Shown in pieces: positions 49,601 through 62,449 of a stretch of 64,000 bases of DNA. The DNA is from Trema orientale (lineage: Eukaryota > Streptophyta > Magnoliopsida > Rosales > Cannabaceae). The translations under genes were made by a program, and so were the position numbers. The notes beneath the pieces were generated by a model. That model ran no database searches. It had not been told where the DNA came from and worked only from the letters and a program-made list of their open reading frames with translations. The stretch is taken from contig JXTC01000273.1 in the NCBI GenBank assembly GCA_002914845.1, positions 115,342 through 179,341 on the forward strand, given 5' to 3'. The number at the start of each line of letters is the position of its first letter. Position 1 is the stretch's first letter.

Positions 49601-52600
49601 AACTTACATATATATGTAAAAAAAATTTAAAAATATGATTTAGGACACAAACGGCCCAGGAATTATTTAACTTATAGTAATTTGATCCTCAAAATTCTAA
49701 TTGTGATAATTGAATCCTTGAACTTTCCAATTTGAAGGAATTTGATTCCTAAATTGTCTAAATTGTAACATACTATCAATTTTTTTTTACCAAAAACAGA
49801 TCTAAGGAATTTGATCCCTGAGCTATTTAAAATTGTATTTAAAGGAAAATAAATTGAATAAAACAATCTAGAGAAAAAGAAAAATATATTATTTACATTT
49901 TATAAGGTTTTTGGAGCTCAAAATTTAGAAAAAAAAATTTCTGTAATTATTCATTTTTATGCTTAAAATTGTCTAATTACCTTTCAAATACACTTGTAGA
50001 TATTATCATAAACTCTCTATATGTGTTTTTTTTATTATAAATATAACAATACATTGTAATTAGATGATCCATGGACTAAATTACTTCAAATCAAAAAATT
50101 GGGCAGCGGAAAAGCAAAGTCATAAGACATGCGTGCAAGACCTGCAAATGAAATGCAGTTCTGATCCCCGTACACGTGTTATGATGCATGTTGTTTGATC
50201 CTGGGACAATGGAAACAAAGATGAGCAAACCCCACATTGTAAAAGATAATTATTTAAACGCACTAGTGACGAGAATAGGTGATGCTAAATGGCAAATAGT
50301 ATTCCTCATAAGTCATAACATAGTTAGCAAATCAAAAATATTTTTAAACATTCGTACTAAAAATATGTGTACGTTTAAAAATTCGTAAATTTATTTATAT
50401 ATGTATGACATTTTTAGTTTGAAAAATATATTTATAAGATACGTTAATAAAAAGTGTAATTATATATATATATATAAGTAATGATAAAAAACACCATAAG
50501 AAATGTCAATTTTTGTGAAATTCTAATATAGGAGGGGTAAAATTCCTCCCATCTGTAGGAGATTTCTTTTAACCATTAAGTCAAAATTGAATGATCTTTT
50601 TCAATTTGCTTATTATAAAAACACCTACGTACAATTATGTTCTCTTTCCACTAAAAATTGAAAAACAAAGTAAAAATCTGTTATCATTTCCAAAAACAAA
50701 TAGAAAAAGAAATAAGGGGGAAAACATTTGTCTCATTTGTTTTCTCCATAAGCAACTTTGAGAACAGTACGTAATAAAGAAACTCAAATATGAAAAAAAG
50801 CAGTATTTTCTCTTTATTTTCTCTCATTTGCTACTTACCTTGCTATGAATCCCAAAAAGATATATATATATATTTTTTGGCTGGGCTTTGACATACCTAT
50901 TTAATGATTTTAAAATATATATACTCCAAAAGACGAATTAGACAACTGTGAAGAAGAATGGAGCAAAACTGAAATGTAGATTTATCCAAAGAACTTGCTT
51001 GTTTATATACATATACCGATATAGAAAAAAGCAAGTAAGGCTCAACCGAATGAAAATCAAATAGAAGTAATATTGTTGTCGCTTGCTTCAGAGCAAGCGC
51101 CGTAACCAATGCCAATGACGGGAAATTAAGCCGTATGTTATGTTTAACTTTTTTTTTTCTTTGGTGAGGATCTGAGATCTGCAAATTCAGGTCAACATTC
51201 ATCCATATAATCACCTTTCTCAAATTAAATTCAGCATCCCTGATTATTTTTTAAACTGCAAACCCAATTTTAAACTATAATAATAATTCCACCGAAAACA
51301 TATAGACAAGAAAAAATCCAAACAACCAAAATTTGATCCTTCTATAGTAACTCCTAAGCAGATCGAAGATGAGTTTGGCCAAAAAAAAAACTTTGTGGAA
51401 AGAAATTTTATGGGTGGTTTGAAGAAGATAGAGCAAATTAATGAGTTTTTCCTCCCTTTTTTTTTTTCAAGTTTAATTACCATATATTGAGTGTATGAGA
51501 AATTCTATATAATCGCTTTGTTGATCACCACTCGTTTTCATCAAACGCTCTAACAACTGCTCTAATATGTAGGAGAGATTTTGCCCCTCTTACACTGGAA
51601 GCCCCCGTCAGTTTTTACCCAGAAGATGTAATTAATATATGAAGTCCTACCTAAAATGTCTTTCAATCTTATAGTAAAAAACTGAGACTCTGTATGGTGC
51701 TTGGTATCTTAAGGTGCCCATAGCATTATTTATAAGAAAAATATTACATTTTCACATACTTTAATATGATTGGTCAAGAAAATATTAAGATTATTTATTG
51801 ATAATTGATTAAATGTTTAATTATTCAAAGTAAAATCAATATTATATGATAAATAATAACAAAAAAAAATACTGAGATAAAAACAATAAAATTAAAAATA
51901 CAGAAAATGAAATTAGAGATGAGTATTTTATACGGCTGAAAGATACATATATGTATAATACGTTTTCATTAAAAAGTATGAATATTTTTAAATATGTTTG
52001 ACAAAAATACGTAATTCAAGTTGTATAATTACAAAATACATATATATAATGTACGTATATAGTATGGATATAATAGGTAAAATTGCTAATTATGGCTCGC
52101 GAAGGTAAAATATATTCAAAGTTAAATGTTAATATGAAACTTCATGAATATTCGACGTCATCATATTGCTCAACATTTTTCTTTTGGGCTCAGAGTACTA
52201 TATATTGTTGACACAAGAAAAATGATACTAATACTAATAGAACACAAATCCAAGCGCAACTTAATGCCACTATAAATTTTCGATGCTTTTAGATTTGGTT
52301 TTTGAGCAAAATTATGTAAGTCGATTGTGATATTAAAAAAAAAAAGGAAAGAAAGAAAGAAAAAACGTTAGCGAAGAAAGTCAGGAAACATTTTCCTTTT
52401 TGGCTCAAACAAAAAAAAAAGGATAATGAGTGACGTAAATCTAAATAACGCCGTAGTGACATTACGTACTCCACGTGGTAATACTAGTTAAATAGATCCG
52501 TACGTAACTTTTTCCTCTGATTCTACTTGGTCTTTTTTTATTTATTTTTATTTTTTTACCATTGACCTTAACCGTACCTATTTCTTCAATTCCATTTAAT

Positions 52601-53327
52601 TGAAGCCTCATATATAGTCAAGTTTAGCGCCTATATCAGCTGCTGAGATCACTTCTTCTCCTCAAAGCTCGAAACAAATTAGGATCCCCTAATGCTCAAA
52701 GCAGTAGTCTTAATGACCTTCATATGACTGACCTGACCCATTGCTGGTACCACTTCAAAAAGTCGCGCTAGTGGACCCTCGTTCTGTAAGCCTTTCATTC
52801 AAATTGACCACACGATTCAAGACTAATAATTCATATCCTGAGAAAATGAGACTGCACCTAAATACGATGACTAAGAAATTTGAAATTCTATTAGACAAAA
52901 ATTATACTCATGTATTAACTTACATATAATGTAAAAATCTATCTTTTGTCTAAAATTCCTTTTAATATCAATAAGTCGTCTACTATTCGTGGCTGAAAAT
53001 AAATATTATATTACTTTTACCCTTCCTTTTGGAAAAAAAAATAAAATAAAATAAGAACCAGTTTTAAGCATATAAAAATTCTACTACATGTGCGTGATAC
53101 TAAAACTCAATAGAATAGAATCGCTTAGCTTTACCACTAACCAAAAAAATAAAATCTAAAACCCAATTTGTAATTTCCTTGGTGATACACAATTAATTTC
53201 CCAAGAATATTTCTCTCGGCTGTATAAACAACAAAAAACGAAAAAAACAAAAAACAAAACAAAAGAAGAAGTCCAACAAAATTTCTTACCTGTATTAAAA
53301 AAAATAAAAAGAAGAAAATGTAATTTT
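46646..53327. other. Gene-poor AT-rich intergenic stretch
   Basis: Nothing that I can call a gene in about 6.7 kb. Present are GA-rich stretches (46650-46810, 46970-47100), ATTT microsatellite (47098-47120), poly(T) runs (48440-48470, 48870-48890) and TA microsatellites (48835, 49100, 50460, 50860). A TATA-like site with CT-rich sequence near 52600-52680 could be a promoter, but no open frame follows that I recognise. Confidence 0.5.
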
Positions 53328-54596
53328 TTATCCAATAAACACATTCTCATCCTCTTCAACCTCCTCCATTTCTTCACCACCATCACCAAGGTCTCCACCG
53401 TCGCCGCCATCCTCTTCCAGCCACCGCTCGCCTCCGAGACTACAGTCAGCTTTATGCCGAAGCTTCCAATCGAGCGCTTGACATCCCCGCGAGCAATAAT
53501 TCACCTTCCCACACACCGAGCACCTTCGAAACTCGTGCGGCCGGGTCTCGGGTCGACCGCACCCGCCATGGGCGCACAGCCTCAGCTTCTCGCCCAGCAC
53601 CGCGCCTCGAGCCGACCCGAACCACTCCTTCATGAACCGGTTTGCCGGGTGGAGCTCCGGCTCCGGGACGCTGCACCCGAAATCGCTCAGCAACGGGCAG
53701 CCGAGCGAGCCAGGCGCCAAGAGCTGGTAGAAATGGGACCGCCACGCCGGCGACCGGAGCCCGTCGGCCAGCTCCCGCGCGTTGGCCTGGACCAGGAGGC
53801 GTCGGCCCTCGGCGACGTTCTGGCGGACGCCGTAGCCGTCCTGGAGGCAGTGGCCGAGCTCGCGGAGCGCGTTGGTGTGGCCGAGGTAGGCGGCGCGTGC
53901 GCACAACGCGACCCCGGCGCGCAGGTCCTTGTCGCCCTTGGAGCCCCCGCTGCCGTTGAACTGGATCACCGCGAGGGAGTAGAGCGCCGGCGCGTGCGAC
54001 CTAATCGCGGCCTTTGCCATTAGCGAAGCCCCACTCCCTCTGCTTTGTAAGCAATAAAATCGGATCTGGTAACCAATCAAAACACGAAAATTATTTAAAT
54101 AAACAAACAAATAAATAAAAATTAAAAAAAAAAGAGAGAGAGAGATCATGCTAACCATTCCGAGAGTATAACAGGCCTCCGGGTTGCCCGAGTTAGCGCA
54201 CTGTTTCAGAAATCGGTGAGCCGACTCGGTCCATTTCTCGGCTCTAACCGCGAGCGTTTTGGGACCAGCTTTGGATAATACCAAGGGATGAACACCTAAC
54301 CGGTTCAATCTTTTGCATCTATACGTACAATAAATTTAAAATTTTTTTAAAAAAAAGTTCAAACTCACTTTCTGTCCATCCAAAAAGAAAAAAAAAAAAA
54401 GATTCCAGGAAAATGAAAAAGAAAAAAGAAAGTCTTACGTGAGAAGAATGGTGACGAAATCGGAGGGAGAAGAGGCAGAGGCGCTGAGCTTGGCGAGGAT
54501 GAAGACGACGAGATCGTCCGGTAAGCCGTCGAAAAAATCGGGCTTCTCTACGGTTCGGCGATGGAATCGAATCTTTTTCCTCTGAATATTGGTCAT
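53328..54596 (-). CDS. F-box protein with Sel1-like region and MYND zinc finger (At1g67340/At5g50450 type)
   Basis: Three exons: 54596-54439, 54318-54156, 54065-53328 (TAA stop), encoding 352 residues with matching phases. The F-box is near the N-terminus (LPDDLVVFILAKL, 25-37, continuing to ILLTCKRLNRL across intron 1). Sel1-like/TPR-type helices follow (about 80-205, including ASLMAKAA, GVALCARAAYLGH and LQDGYGV). The MYND finger has the full ligand set: C271, C276, C289, C292, C298, C302, H311, C315. An acidic tail ends the protein. F-box proteins recruit substrates to SCF ubiquitin ligases; MYND fingers bind proline-rich partners. No substrate is known to me. The last exon is far more GC-rich than the surroundings, so antisense open frames over it are not genes. 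Introns are short (120 and 90 bp). Confidence 0.94.
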
Positions 54597-54832
54597 TATT
54601 TTTTTATTTTTGATTATTTAATTCTTCATATTTTTGAAGAAGAGAAAGAAAGCACTGGGAGACACAGAACAGAGTGTGTGTGTGTGGTGTGGGGGTGTGT
54701 GGTTATGTATAATAGTGTATGTATTATGCGTTTTTCTCTCTTTCTCTCTGGTTTGGTTTTTGAGTCTTTTTCTTTTCTTTGGCTCTGTTTTGAGGGTGCG
54801 TATCGGTAAAAGGCGAAACCAAAGGACGAGGG

Positions 54833-54841
54833 CTTTATATA
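54833..54841 (-). promoter_or_regulatory. TATA box of the F-box/MYND gene
   Basis: The minus strand reads TATATAAAG about 240 bp upstream of the ATG. The presumed 5' untranslated region between them is rich in GA and contains a CA-type microsatellite (54673-54702). Confidence 0.5.
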
Positions 54842-55561
54842 CGAGAGCTGGGCTGGCTATAAGTAAGAAGACGCCAAACTCAAGAAAATGGAGAGGTGGA
54901 CCCCACAATGAATGCAATAAAATGGGAATTTTTTAATTCTTGTTTTGGAGAAAAAAAAAATTATTGGATTCTGCATTTGGTCTTGCTTTGGGTAATAGCC
55001 TCCTAAATATGGCCGTGGCTATTGTTTTTTTTTTTTGGAAGAGAAATACAATGAATATTAGGGTTATTACCTTTTTTTAAGAAAAATTAGATAATTAGGG
55101 TATAACTTTAATAGATTGTTTATCAGATTCTACGTATCATACGGATCAATGGTTTATTATGGTATAATTGATAGTTAACAGTTATATCAATATGCCAATT
55201 TTATTCTAGTTGTAATTAGAAAATGAATGAATGCACTAATACATTATATTGTATAGGAAATTTTATAAATAAGTGGTCGCACGCTAGTAGTAATTACACT
55301 TTGTGACGGAAAGTTTTAAGTTCGAATACCTCCTTCATGGGAAAAGTTTTCCTAGGAATGCTAACGTCGACAATTTTGTCGTAGAAACCTATCATGTGAG
55401 AACGCTAACATATCAATAATTTTATATAGTATGACTGATAATTAACAACTATTTCTATATGCTAATTTTATTCTAACCCTAATTAGAAAATTAATAAATG
55501 CGCTACCCTATATGATATGGCAAATTTTGTAAATAAGTGTTTCTATGCTCGTGGTAATTAC

Positions 55562-55947
55562 CTAAAATTCGCTACTCCTAGGATTTCACTTCAACAAATA
55601 TCAGAATAACGGAGAAATAAAAATAGGGAATTGAAACAGTCACTACAACACAAGAATTTAAGTGGAAAACTCCTAAATCAGGAGAAAAACCACCGCCCTC
55701 CAGAAAAGACTTTCACTATATGGAAAATTGTTACAATCATACAGCTTTCTCTCTTCTACCCAATGATCCTAAAACACTCAAGCACTCTTATAAGTATTTT
55801 CTCACTCATACCTTTCACCACACTCTTAGAACAACAAGAGAGCTCACACGTCTCTATATTTAAGAAAATACTCCTAAGAAAATACAAAAAGAAGACTCTA
55901 GGATAAAACACTAAAAATGCTTTTTTGGGATTGGGATGAGGAAATTT
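55562..55947. mobile_element. Insertion of LTR-retrotransposon-like sequence between 68-bp direct repeats
   Basis: A 386-bp non-satellite segment lies between two identical copies of a satellite stretch (about 55494-55561 and 55948-56015). Its text (ACAAGAATTTAAGTGG, CTCCTAAATCAGGAG, ACTATATGGAAAATTGTTACA) resembles that often seen in plant LTRs, but no LTR ends (TG...CA) were established. The 68-bp repeats are too long for an ordinary target duplication. Confidence 0.4.
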
Positions 55948-56553
55948 ATAAATGCGCTACCCTATATGATATGGCAAATTTTGTAAATAAGTGTTTCTAT
56001 GCTCGTGGTAATTACACCGAGTATTAACATAAAGGTTTTAAGTTCGAACACTTTCCGCTAGAAAATTTTTCGCTAATAATGCTAGCGTTGATTGTTAGTC
56101 GTAGAAAACCCTTCTGCAGGAAAATATTTTCCAAAGATTAATGGTAATGTATCGTTGATTTATCGTATTATAATTTATATTTAATAGTTATATTGATATG
56201 CTCATTTTATTCTAGCACGAAAAAGGAAATGAATAAATATGCTACTTTATATGGTATAGGAAGCTTTATAAATAAGTGGTCGCATGCTAGTAGTAATTAT
56301 ATCGAGTGTTAACATAAAGGTTTTAAGTTCGAATATCTCTTGAACTGGAGAATTTTTCATAAGAAATGCTAACGTCAACTATTAGTCGTAGAAACCTCTT
56401 TGCGGAAAAAGCTTTTCCCTAGGAATGCTGACGTATTAATATTGATTTAATGTGATACAAATGATATATCAATTTGTTGATTTTATTCTAGCCCCAAAGA
56501 GAAAATGAATAAATGGGTTACCTTATTCGGTATGGCAGAGTTTATAAATAAGT

Positions 56554-57577
56554 GGGTCAATGGCACTGTTGGTCCCTAACCTATTACCATTTTGGCATAT
56601 TGATTTTCAACTTATTTTTTGTGACATTTAAGTACTAAATGTTTCTCTTTTTGGTACTATTGGTCTCCAACTTATTACCATTTTGGCATATTAGTTTTCA
56701 ACATATTTTTTGTGGTATTTAAGTACAAAACGTTTCTTTTTTTGGCACTATTGGTCTTTTTGGTATATTCTATCCAAGATTCCGTTAAAATTTATTTGAA
56801 TGAGAGAAATTTTATACCATTGAATTTGATTTTTTAATTGTTTAACAATTTGATCCCTAATTTTTTTTTTCTGTATTCATATTTCCGATTAATAATATTA
56901 CATCTGTCAGTCTTTCAGAAAATTAAAATTCAAAAAATTAAAATTCAAAGATGGATATAAAATAAACAGTTTATTTAAAAACTAAATTCAAAAAATAAAA
57001 AAAAAATTATACTAAAAAACCTTAGTTTATGTCAAACTGTAGTAACTTTATAAATAAAAATAATTATCTTACCATTTTTAAAACTAAAAAAATTTCACAT
57101 ATACACTTTTACACTAGTCAAATTTGACTGAAAATTTACTACATCCATTAAATGTTCATGTAATTATGAATAGTTATTCTAAAAAATTAATTAACTATTT
57201 GCAGCAAATAAGCCTGAAAAGTTTTATAATTTTCCATTAAATGTTCATTTCTTTATGTAATTGCATCTGTCAATCTTTCGGAAAATTAATTTTTTAGAAT
57301 TTTAATTTTTCGAAAGAATGGCAGATGCAATATTATTAATCGGAAATATGAATACAAAAGAAATGGAGACCAAATTATTAAACAATTAAAAAATCAAGAT
57401 CAATGGTAAAAAATTTCTTTCATTCAAATGAATTTTAACGGAATCTTGGATGGAATATACCAAAAGGACCAATGGTGCCAAAAAAAGAAATATTTAGTAC
57501 TTAAATGCCACAAAAAAAAATTAAGAACTAGTATACCAAAATTGTAATAAGTTGGAGACTAATTGTGCCATTTACCC
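56554..57577. mobile_element. Long-TIR Mutator-like element, 1024 bp
   Basis: The element starts GGGTCAATGGCACTGTTGGT and its right end, reverse-complemented, starts GGGTAAATGGCACAATTAGT. It is flanked by a perfect 9-bp duplication TAAATAAGT (56545-56553 and 57578-57586), the hallmark of Mutator-like elements. The inverted arms extend some 350 bp each, with a tandem doubling of about 105 bp at the outer left arm. The middle is AT-rich with no transposase. It interrupts a satellite unit, so it is younger than that repeat copy. Confidence 0.85.
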
Positions 57578-57803
57578 TAAATAAGTAGTTGCATGTTCGT
57601 GATAATTTACACTGGGTGTTAACGTAAAGGCTTTAAGTTCGAATACTAGAAAAATTTTCGCTAATAATGCAAGCGTTGACTGTTAGTCATAGAAACCTCT
57701 TCCTTGGGAAAAACTTTCCCTAGGAAGTAGGAACACTAATATATCAATGATTTGATATAGTATAATTGATACTTAATAATAACTATATCAAGTATTAATA
57801 TAA

Positions 57804-58501
57804 GGCTTCGTTTGGTACGTAGGATAGGATAGGATAGGATTGGACTATTTTAAAGGATTGGATTGGATTGGATAGGTTAGGATAAGATGGAATTATAGTC
57901 CAATCCTATCCTATGTTTGGTGTGCTACTTTTAGTTAGGATAGGTGTGTTTCATAGTTTTAGGTAAATAACGAATTTTGAGGTTTGATTATTTAGAAAAG
58001 TATCATTTTTAAAAATTAATTTAGAAATGTACCATTTTTAGAAATCAATGTTGTAAAAATATCATTTTTAAAAACTTATTTCCAAAAATACCACTTTTTA
58101 AAAAAATATTCTGAAAAATACAACTTTTTAAAAATTATTTTGAAAATTACCACTTTGAAAACTTATATTTGGAAAATGACAATTTTTTTAAAATTATTTG
58201 CAAAAATACCACTTATAAAAAAATGTTTTGAAAAATACTATTTCTGGTTTTACCACTTTTAAAAGTTAATTTCGAAAGTACCATTTATTCTTACTTCAAA
58301 AACATTCTATTATTTTTGATCAAATTCATAATCCCTTCTAATCCTAAATTCTCAAGAGGATAAGATTATCCCCTTCTAAGGGGATTATTTTTGGAGTGAA
58401 TTATTTTAATCAAATCCACTCTCTCTCATATACATGCACCAAACATAGGATTAATTTAATCTAATCCAATCTCATCCTTATCCTGCATTCCAAACGTGAC
58501 C
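57804..58501. mobile_element. Tourist/PIF-Harbinger-type MITE, 698 bp
   Basis: The left end is GGCTTCGTTTGGTACGTAGG and the right end, reverse-complemented, GGTCACGTTTGGAATGCAGG. Both are followed by GGATAGGAT-like repeats, and the element is flanked by TAA on each side (57801-57803, 58502-58504). The middle has several diverged copies of a unit like AAAATACCACTTTTTAAAA of about 35 bp. No coding. It sits in a satellite unit exactly between ATATAA and AGGTTTTAAG. Confidence 0.75.
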
Positions 58502-58959
58502 TAAAGGTTTTAAGTTCGAATATCTCTTTAACTGAAAAATTTTTCGTAAGGAATGCTAACATCAACTATTAGTCATAGAAACCTCTTCCACAGAAAAAGC
58601 TTTTCCCTAGGAATGCTGACGTATCAATATTGATTTAATATGATACAATTGATATATCAATATATTGATTTTATTCTAGCCCCAAAATGAAAATGAATAA
58701 ATGTGTTACCTTATATTGTATGGCAAAGTTTATAAATAAGTAGTTGCATGTTCGTCATAATTTACACCAAGTGTTAACGTAAAGGCTTTAAGTTCGAATA
58801 CTAGAAATTTTTTTTGCTATTAATGCAAGCATTAACTGCTAGTCATAGAAATCTCTTCCTCGGGAAAACTTTCTCTAAAACATAGGAACACTATACATCA
58901 TGATTTGATATAGTATAATTGATACTTAAAAGTAATTATATCAATATGCCGATTTTATT

Positions 58960-59509
58960 TGGGTCAGCAATTTTCTACATGACACGATGGTACGATTTGA
59001 AAACGATACAAAATAAAAGAATTTGGATAATCTATTTAATTTTCGTATCGATTTCGGGTTGACAAGTATAACACGTATAAACGAGTAGGTTTCGAATCAA
59101 TCCGTTTAACTTGAACATGACTTGTATAACCCATTTAATTAATCAAGTTATTTTCTTGTCATGTCAACACGACATTAATACGACATATTTAATGATATTT
59201 TAATAATTAAATGTGATTTTGATTATGTGTAAAATAAAATTAATTAGTGCATAATTGTATTAAATTAGAGTAATCGTGCAACTTTTGAATAATCGTATCA
59301 AACATGTCACAATATAATTCATGACACATTTATTAAATGGGATACATATGTCGTATCGTGTTACACGTGTATTAATCGTATCGTATTCGAGTTTAATTTT
59401 TTGACACGTTTATTAATCATATCGTATTCGAATTTAGGTGTTATCGTGTCGTGTTGTAATAATGTTGAACCGAACACGACACAAATCACGATAACACGAA
59501 TTGAGCCTA
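58960..59509. mobile_element. Dispersed ACACGAC-type repeat (copy 2) with 9-bp target duplication
   Basis: The segment is flanked by a perfect 9-bp repeat GATTTTATT (58951-58959 and 59510-59518), and the satellite reads on correctly across it. The ends are TGGGTCAGCAATT and, reverse-complemented, TAGGCTCAATTCG: short and imperfect. The interior shares text with 37566-38061 (GGGTTGACA, TATAACACG, CGTATCGTGTTA). The 9-bp duplication would fit a Mutator-like origin. Confidence 0.6.
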
Positions 59510-60299
59510 GATTTTATTCTATCCCAAAAAAAAGAATTAATAAATATGCTACCTTCTATGGTATAGGAAGTTTTAAAAATAAGTGGTTACCTGCTCGCGG
59601 TAATTACACCAAGTGTTATTTTAAGTTCAAATACCTCTTGGAGGGGCAAATTTTTTCGCTAGGAATGCTAACGTTAACTATTAAAAACCTTTTGCCTGGG
59701 AACACTAACGTATCAATGATTTATAAATGTAGTATAATTGATAATTAAAAGTTATATCACTATGTCAATTTTTATTCTAGCCCCAATTAGAGAAAATGTA
59801 TAAATGTACTACCTTATATGATATTGCAAACTTAATAGAAAAATGAATAAATGTACTACCTTATATGATATTGCAAAGTTTATAAATAAGTAGTTGCATG
59901 CTCGTTGGTAACTACACCAAGTGTTAATATGTAGGTTTTAAGTTCGAATATGTCTACCATTGAAAAAATTTTCGCCAAGAATGCTAACGTCGTCAGTCGA
60001 AGAAACCTCTTTAGCGGAAAAAACTTTTCCCTTGGAACGCTAACTCAATGACTTGATGTAGTGTAATTGATAATTAATAGTTATATCAGTATGTCGATTT
60101 TATTCTGGCCCAAAAAGAAATTGAAGAAATGTGCATGCTACCTTATATTGTATAAGAAGTTTTATAAATAAGTGGTTACAGGCTAGCGGTAATTATAGCA
60201 AGAGTTAAAAGTTTTTTGGTTCAAATACCTCTTCTGCGGGAAAATTTTTTCCTGGGTTCAACACTAATGTCCACTGTCAGTATTAGAAAGTCATTGAAA

Positions 60300-62440
60300 T
60301 GTGTGTTTTTTTTTTAATATTAATATATACTTGCAATCTTCATATACGGTAGTCTCTTGAAGTTATGGATATATAGCTTTCCTTCCAAGAGCAACATTTT
60401 TTCCCCCAGTGTATTCAACATGTATTTCCCAAGCTTTGCTTTGAATAAAACAAAGCCATTTAATATACAGGTCTATTTTCAGTTTGGCTCTTAGGAACTA
60501 ATTTATATATATATAAGCACACTATATATGATAAACGTGTTGCTCATCTACAATTTGTTGGAGGCCGTCTCCATGAGTGACGGGAAAGCCAAACCTATTC
60601 CTAGCCTTGTGGATGTATCAATCTATTCCTCTTATAAAATCTGGGGTCTTAACCATATTCATTCGAACCTCTCCTAATCAAAACCTAATTTAACTTTAGA
60701 ATACGAAAAAGTTAATAAAATAAAACTTCTTATTTATTCATGTGTTTAATCACGTTGAACGTACAGTTTTTGTAGTTTTTAATTATACGAGTTGAAGCAT
60801 GTCACGTGAGTTCCACGTTGGAACTACTGCTGGAACAAAAAGTTAGCCAGTGTGTACTCAAAGCATGCCCTAAGCCCTATCATGAATATTTTATGTACAA
60901 TGCTGTTGGTACGGTTTTGAACAGGGTTGGTGAACCATGTATTATAAATTTATAATAATTTATAGACGTATATCTATGTGTTTGTGTGTGTGGCAGAGCT
61001 CCAACAAAATCTCATCTCCATAATATCCTTAACCGGGGAAAAAAAATCATATCCATAACACTTTTGAAATCTATACGCATGGCACTTCAAGTTGAGACAA
61101 CACAAGTTGGGATGCTAGCTGAGATAGAATTTTGCAAATCAAGTTACGCTTAGATATTTATGAGAGCTGGGGTCAACAAGAAAAATTTATTAATAATATA
61201 TGTGTTTTTTATTATAGAGAAAAAAAAATAAAATAAAAACAATGAAGGTTTCCCCCACTTGTATAATTGGGTCATGGAAATGTAAGTTTGGATAAGGGTT
61301 GAAGATGTGGAGTTGGTGGAACACAAATCCTTTTTCCTCTAAACCCACCAGAAAGAGATGAAGTAGTACACTTGGATTTGGTATAAAATGTGTACTACAT
61401 TGATACTAGCTAACATTATTTCTATAAAGGGCGTGGGTCGGGGCGGATAAAGCCTTTATTGTCCCAGACCCGTACTTTGTGTAAACAAGGCTGGGGCGGG
61501 TTACCAATATTTGGCCCCGACCTTTTTTAATTTTTTTCGTTAAAAAAAACGTTTATATAAATAAAACTTTGGTAAAATATATAAACTTAAAAAATAATAA
61601 AGAAAATTTACACCAGGGTCTATTAAACTCTAATGATGAAAAAAGGGATTCATCTATAAATGTTTTTAAAACCAACCCTTATTATCCTATCACATAAGTA
61701 AATTTTTTTTTTTTTTGATAATAACATTACTTGGATACCTATTATCTATAAATGTTTTTTAAAACCAACCCCTATTATCCTATCACATAAATAAAATTAC
61801 TTGGATACCCTATTTCCTAACAAATCTTATAATACATTCTTCTCCATCAAACTCCGAGCTAGTTTTGCCATCACCGTTGATCCCGACTCTGAACCTGGCG
61901 GCTTCCCTGCTAGATTAGGGTCAGAAAATTTTGACCGTGATCGAACTTATTCTGCTAATTCTCTTAGTTGTTTCTATCGATTTTCGATTGGGTCAAACCA
62001 CTGTTCAACCATAGTTAAATAATTCGACTGGGGTTGAAAGCGTTCAACCGTAGTTGAATAATTTCGATCCAAGTAAAATATGATCGATCGCCTCTTTTAT
62101 TTTTGACTTTTTCGATTTGGTCGAAAATTTTCGATTGAGGTCGAATCAGGAGTAATTTTAGAACTTTGAAATTTTTATTAAATGACATGACATTAAAAAT
62201 TCAGGTTTTGTAAATAATTTTTATGTTGTCCCTATTTTCATCACTTATTTTAAAAGAGAGTCAAAATTGATATGGTTAACGTATAAAATATAGATTATAC
62301 ATTTTTGGTTTTATTCTTTTTATCTTTGATATCATAGCACTATAATATATTTAAAATATAGAAGACATAAGTATATCGGAGCGAATACCGTCCCACTCTG
62401 TAGGAGAATTTCTCTTAGAACCAACCATGAACCATGTTAT
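60300..62440. other. Intergenic DNA, no gene seen
   Basis: A less AT-rich stretch at 60555-60690 has a 40-codon open frame that I do not recognise. A diverged direct repeat lies at 61665-61800 (TTTTAAAACCAACCC ... CCTATCACATAA, twice). Nothing else stands out. Confidence 0.5.
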
Positions 62441-62449
62441 AGTATTAAT

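Larger units (their letters stand above)
55080..60290 (+). repeat. Degenerate tandem satellite, about 285-bp unit, with nested insertions
   Basis: About ten copies of one unit are recognisable. The order within a unit is: AAATGAATAAATG, a TTATAAATAAGTGG block, GGTAATTACACC, TTTTAAGTTCGAATACC, GGAATGCTAACGT, GTAGAAACCTCTT, then TGATTTGATATAGTATAATTG and TTTTATTCTAGCCCC. The TTCGAA landmark lies near 55320, 56042, 56330, 57634, 58514, 58790, 59942 with weaker forms near 59626 and 60230. Undisturbed spacing is 277-316 bp. The GTTCGAATACC part resembles a Pol III B box. Four insertions interrupt the array (55562-55947, 56554-57577, 57804-58501, 58960-59509). No coding capacity. Confidence 0.8.

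Noticed and set aside
53454-54023. A 189-codon open frame on the plus strand
   Set aside because: It is antisense to the GC-rich last exon of the F-box/MYND gene; GC-rich DNA suppresses stop codons in all frames. No domain is recognised in it.
60555-60690. 40-codon open frame in less AT-rich DNA
   Set aside because: Too short, no recognised domain, no splice-linked partner exon seen.
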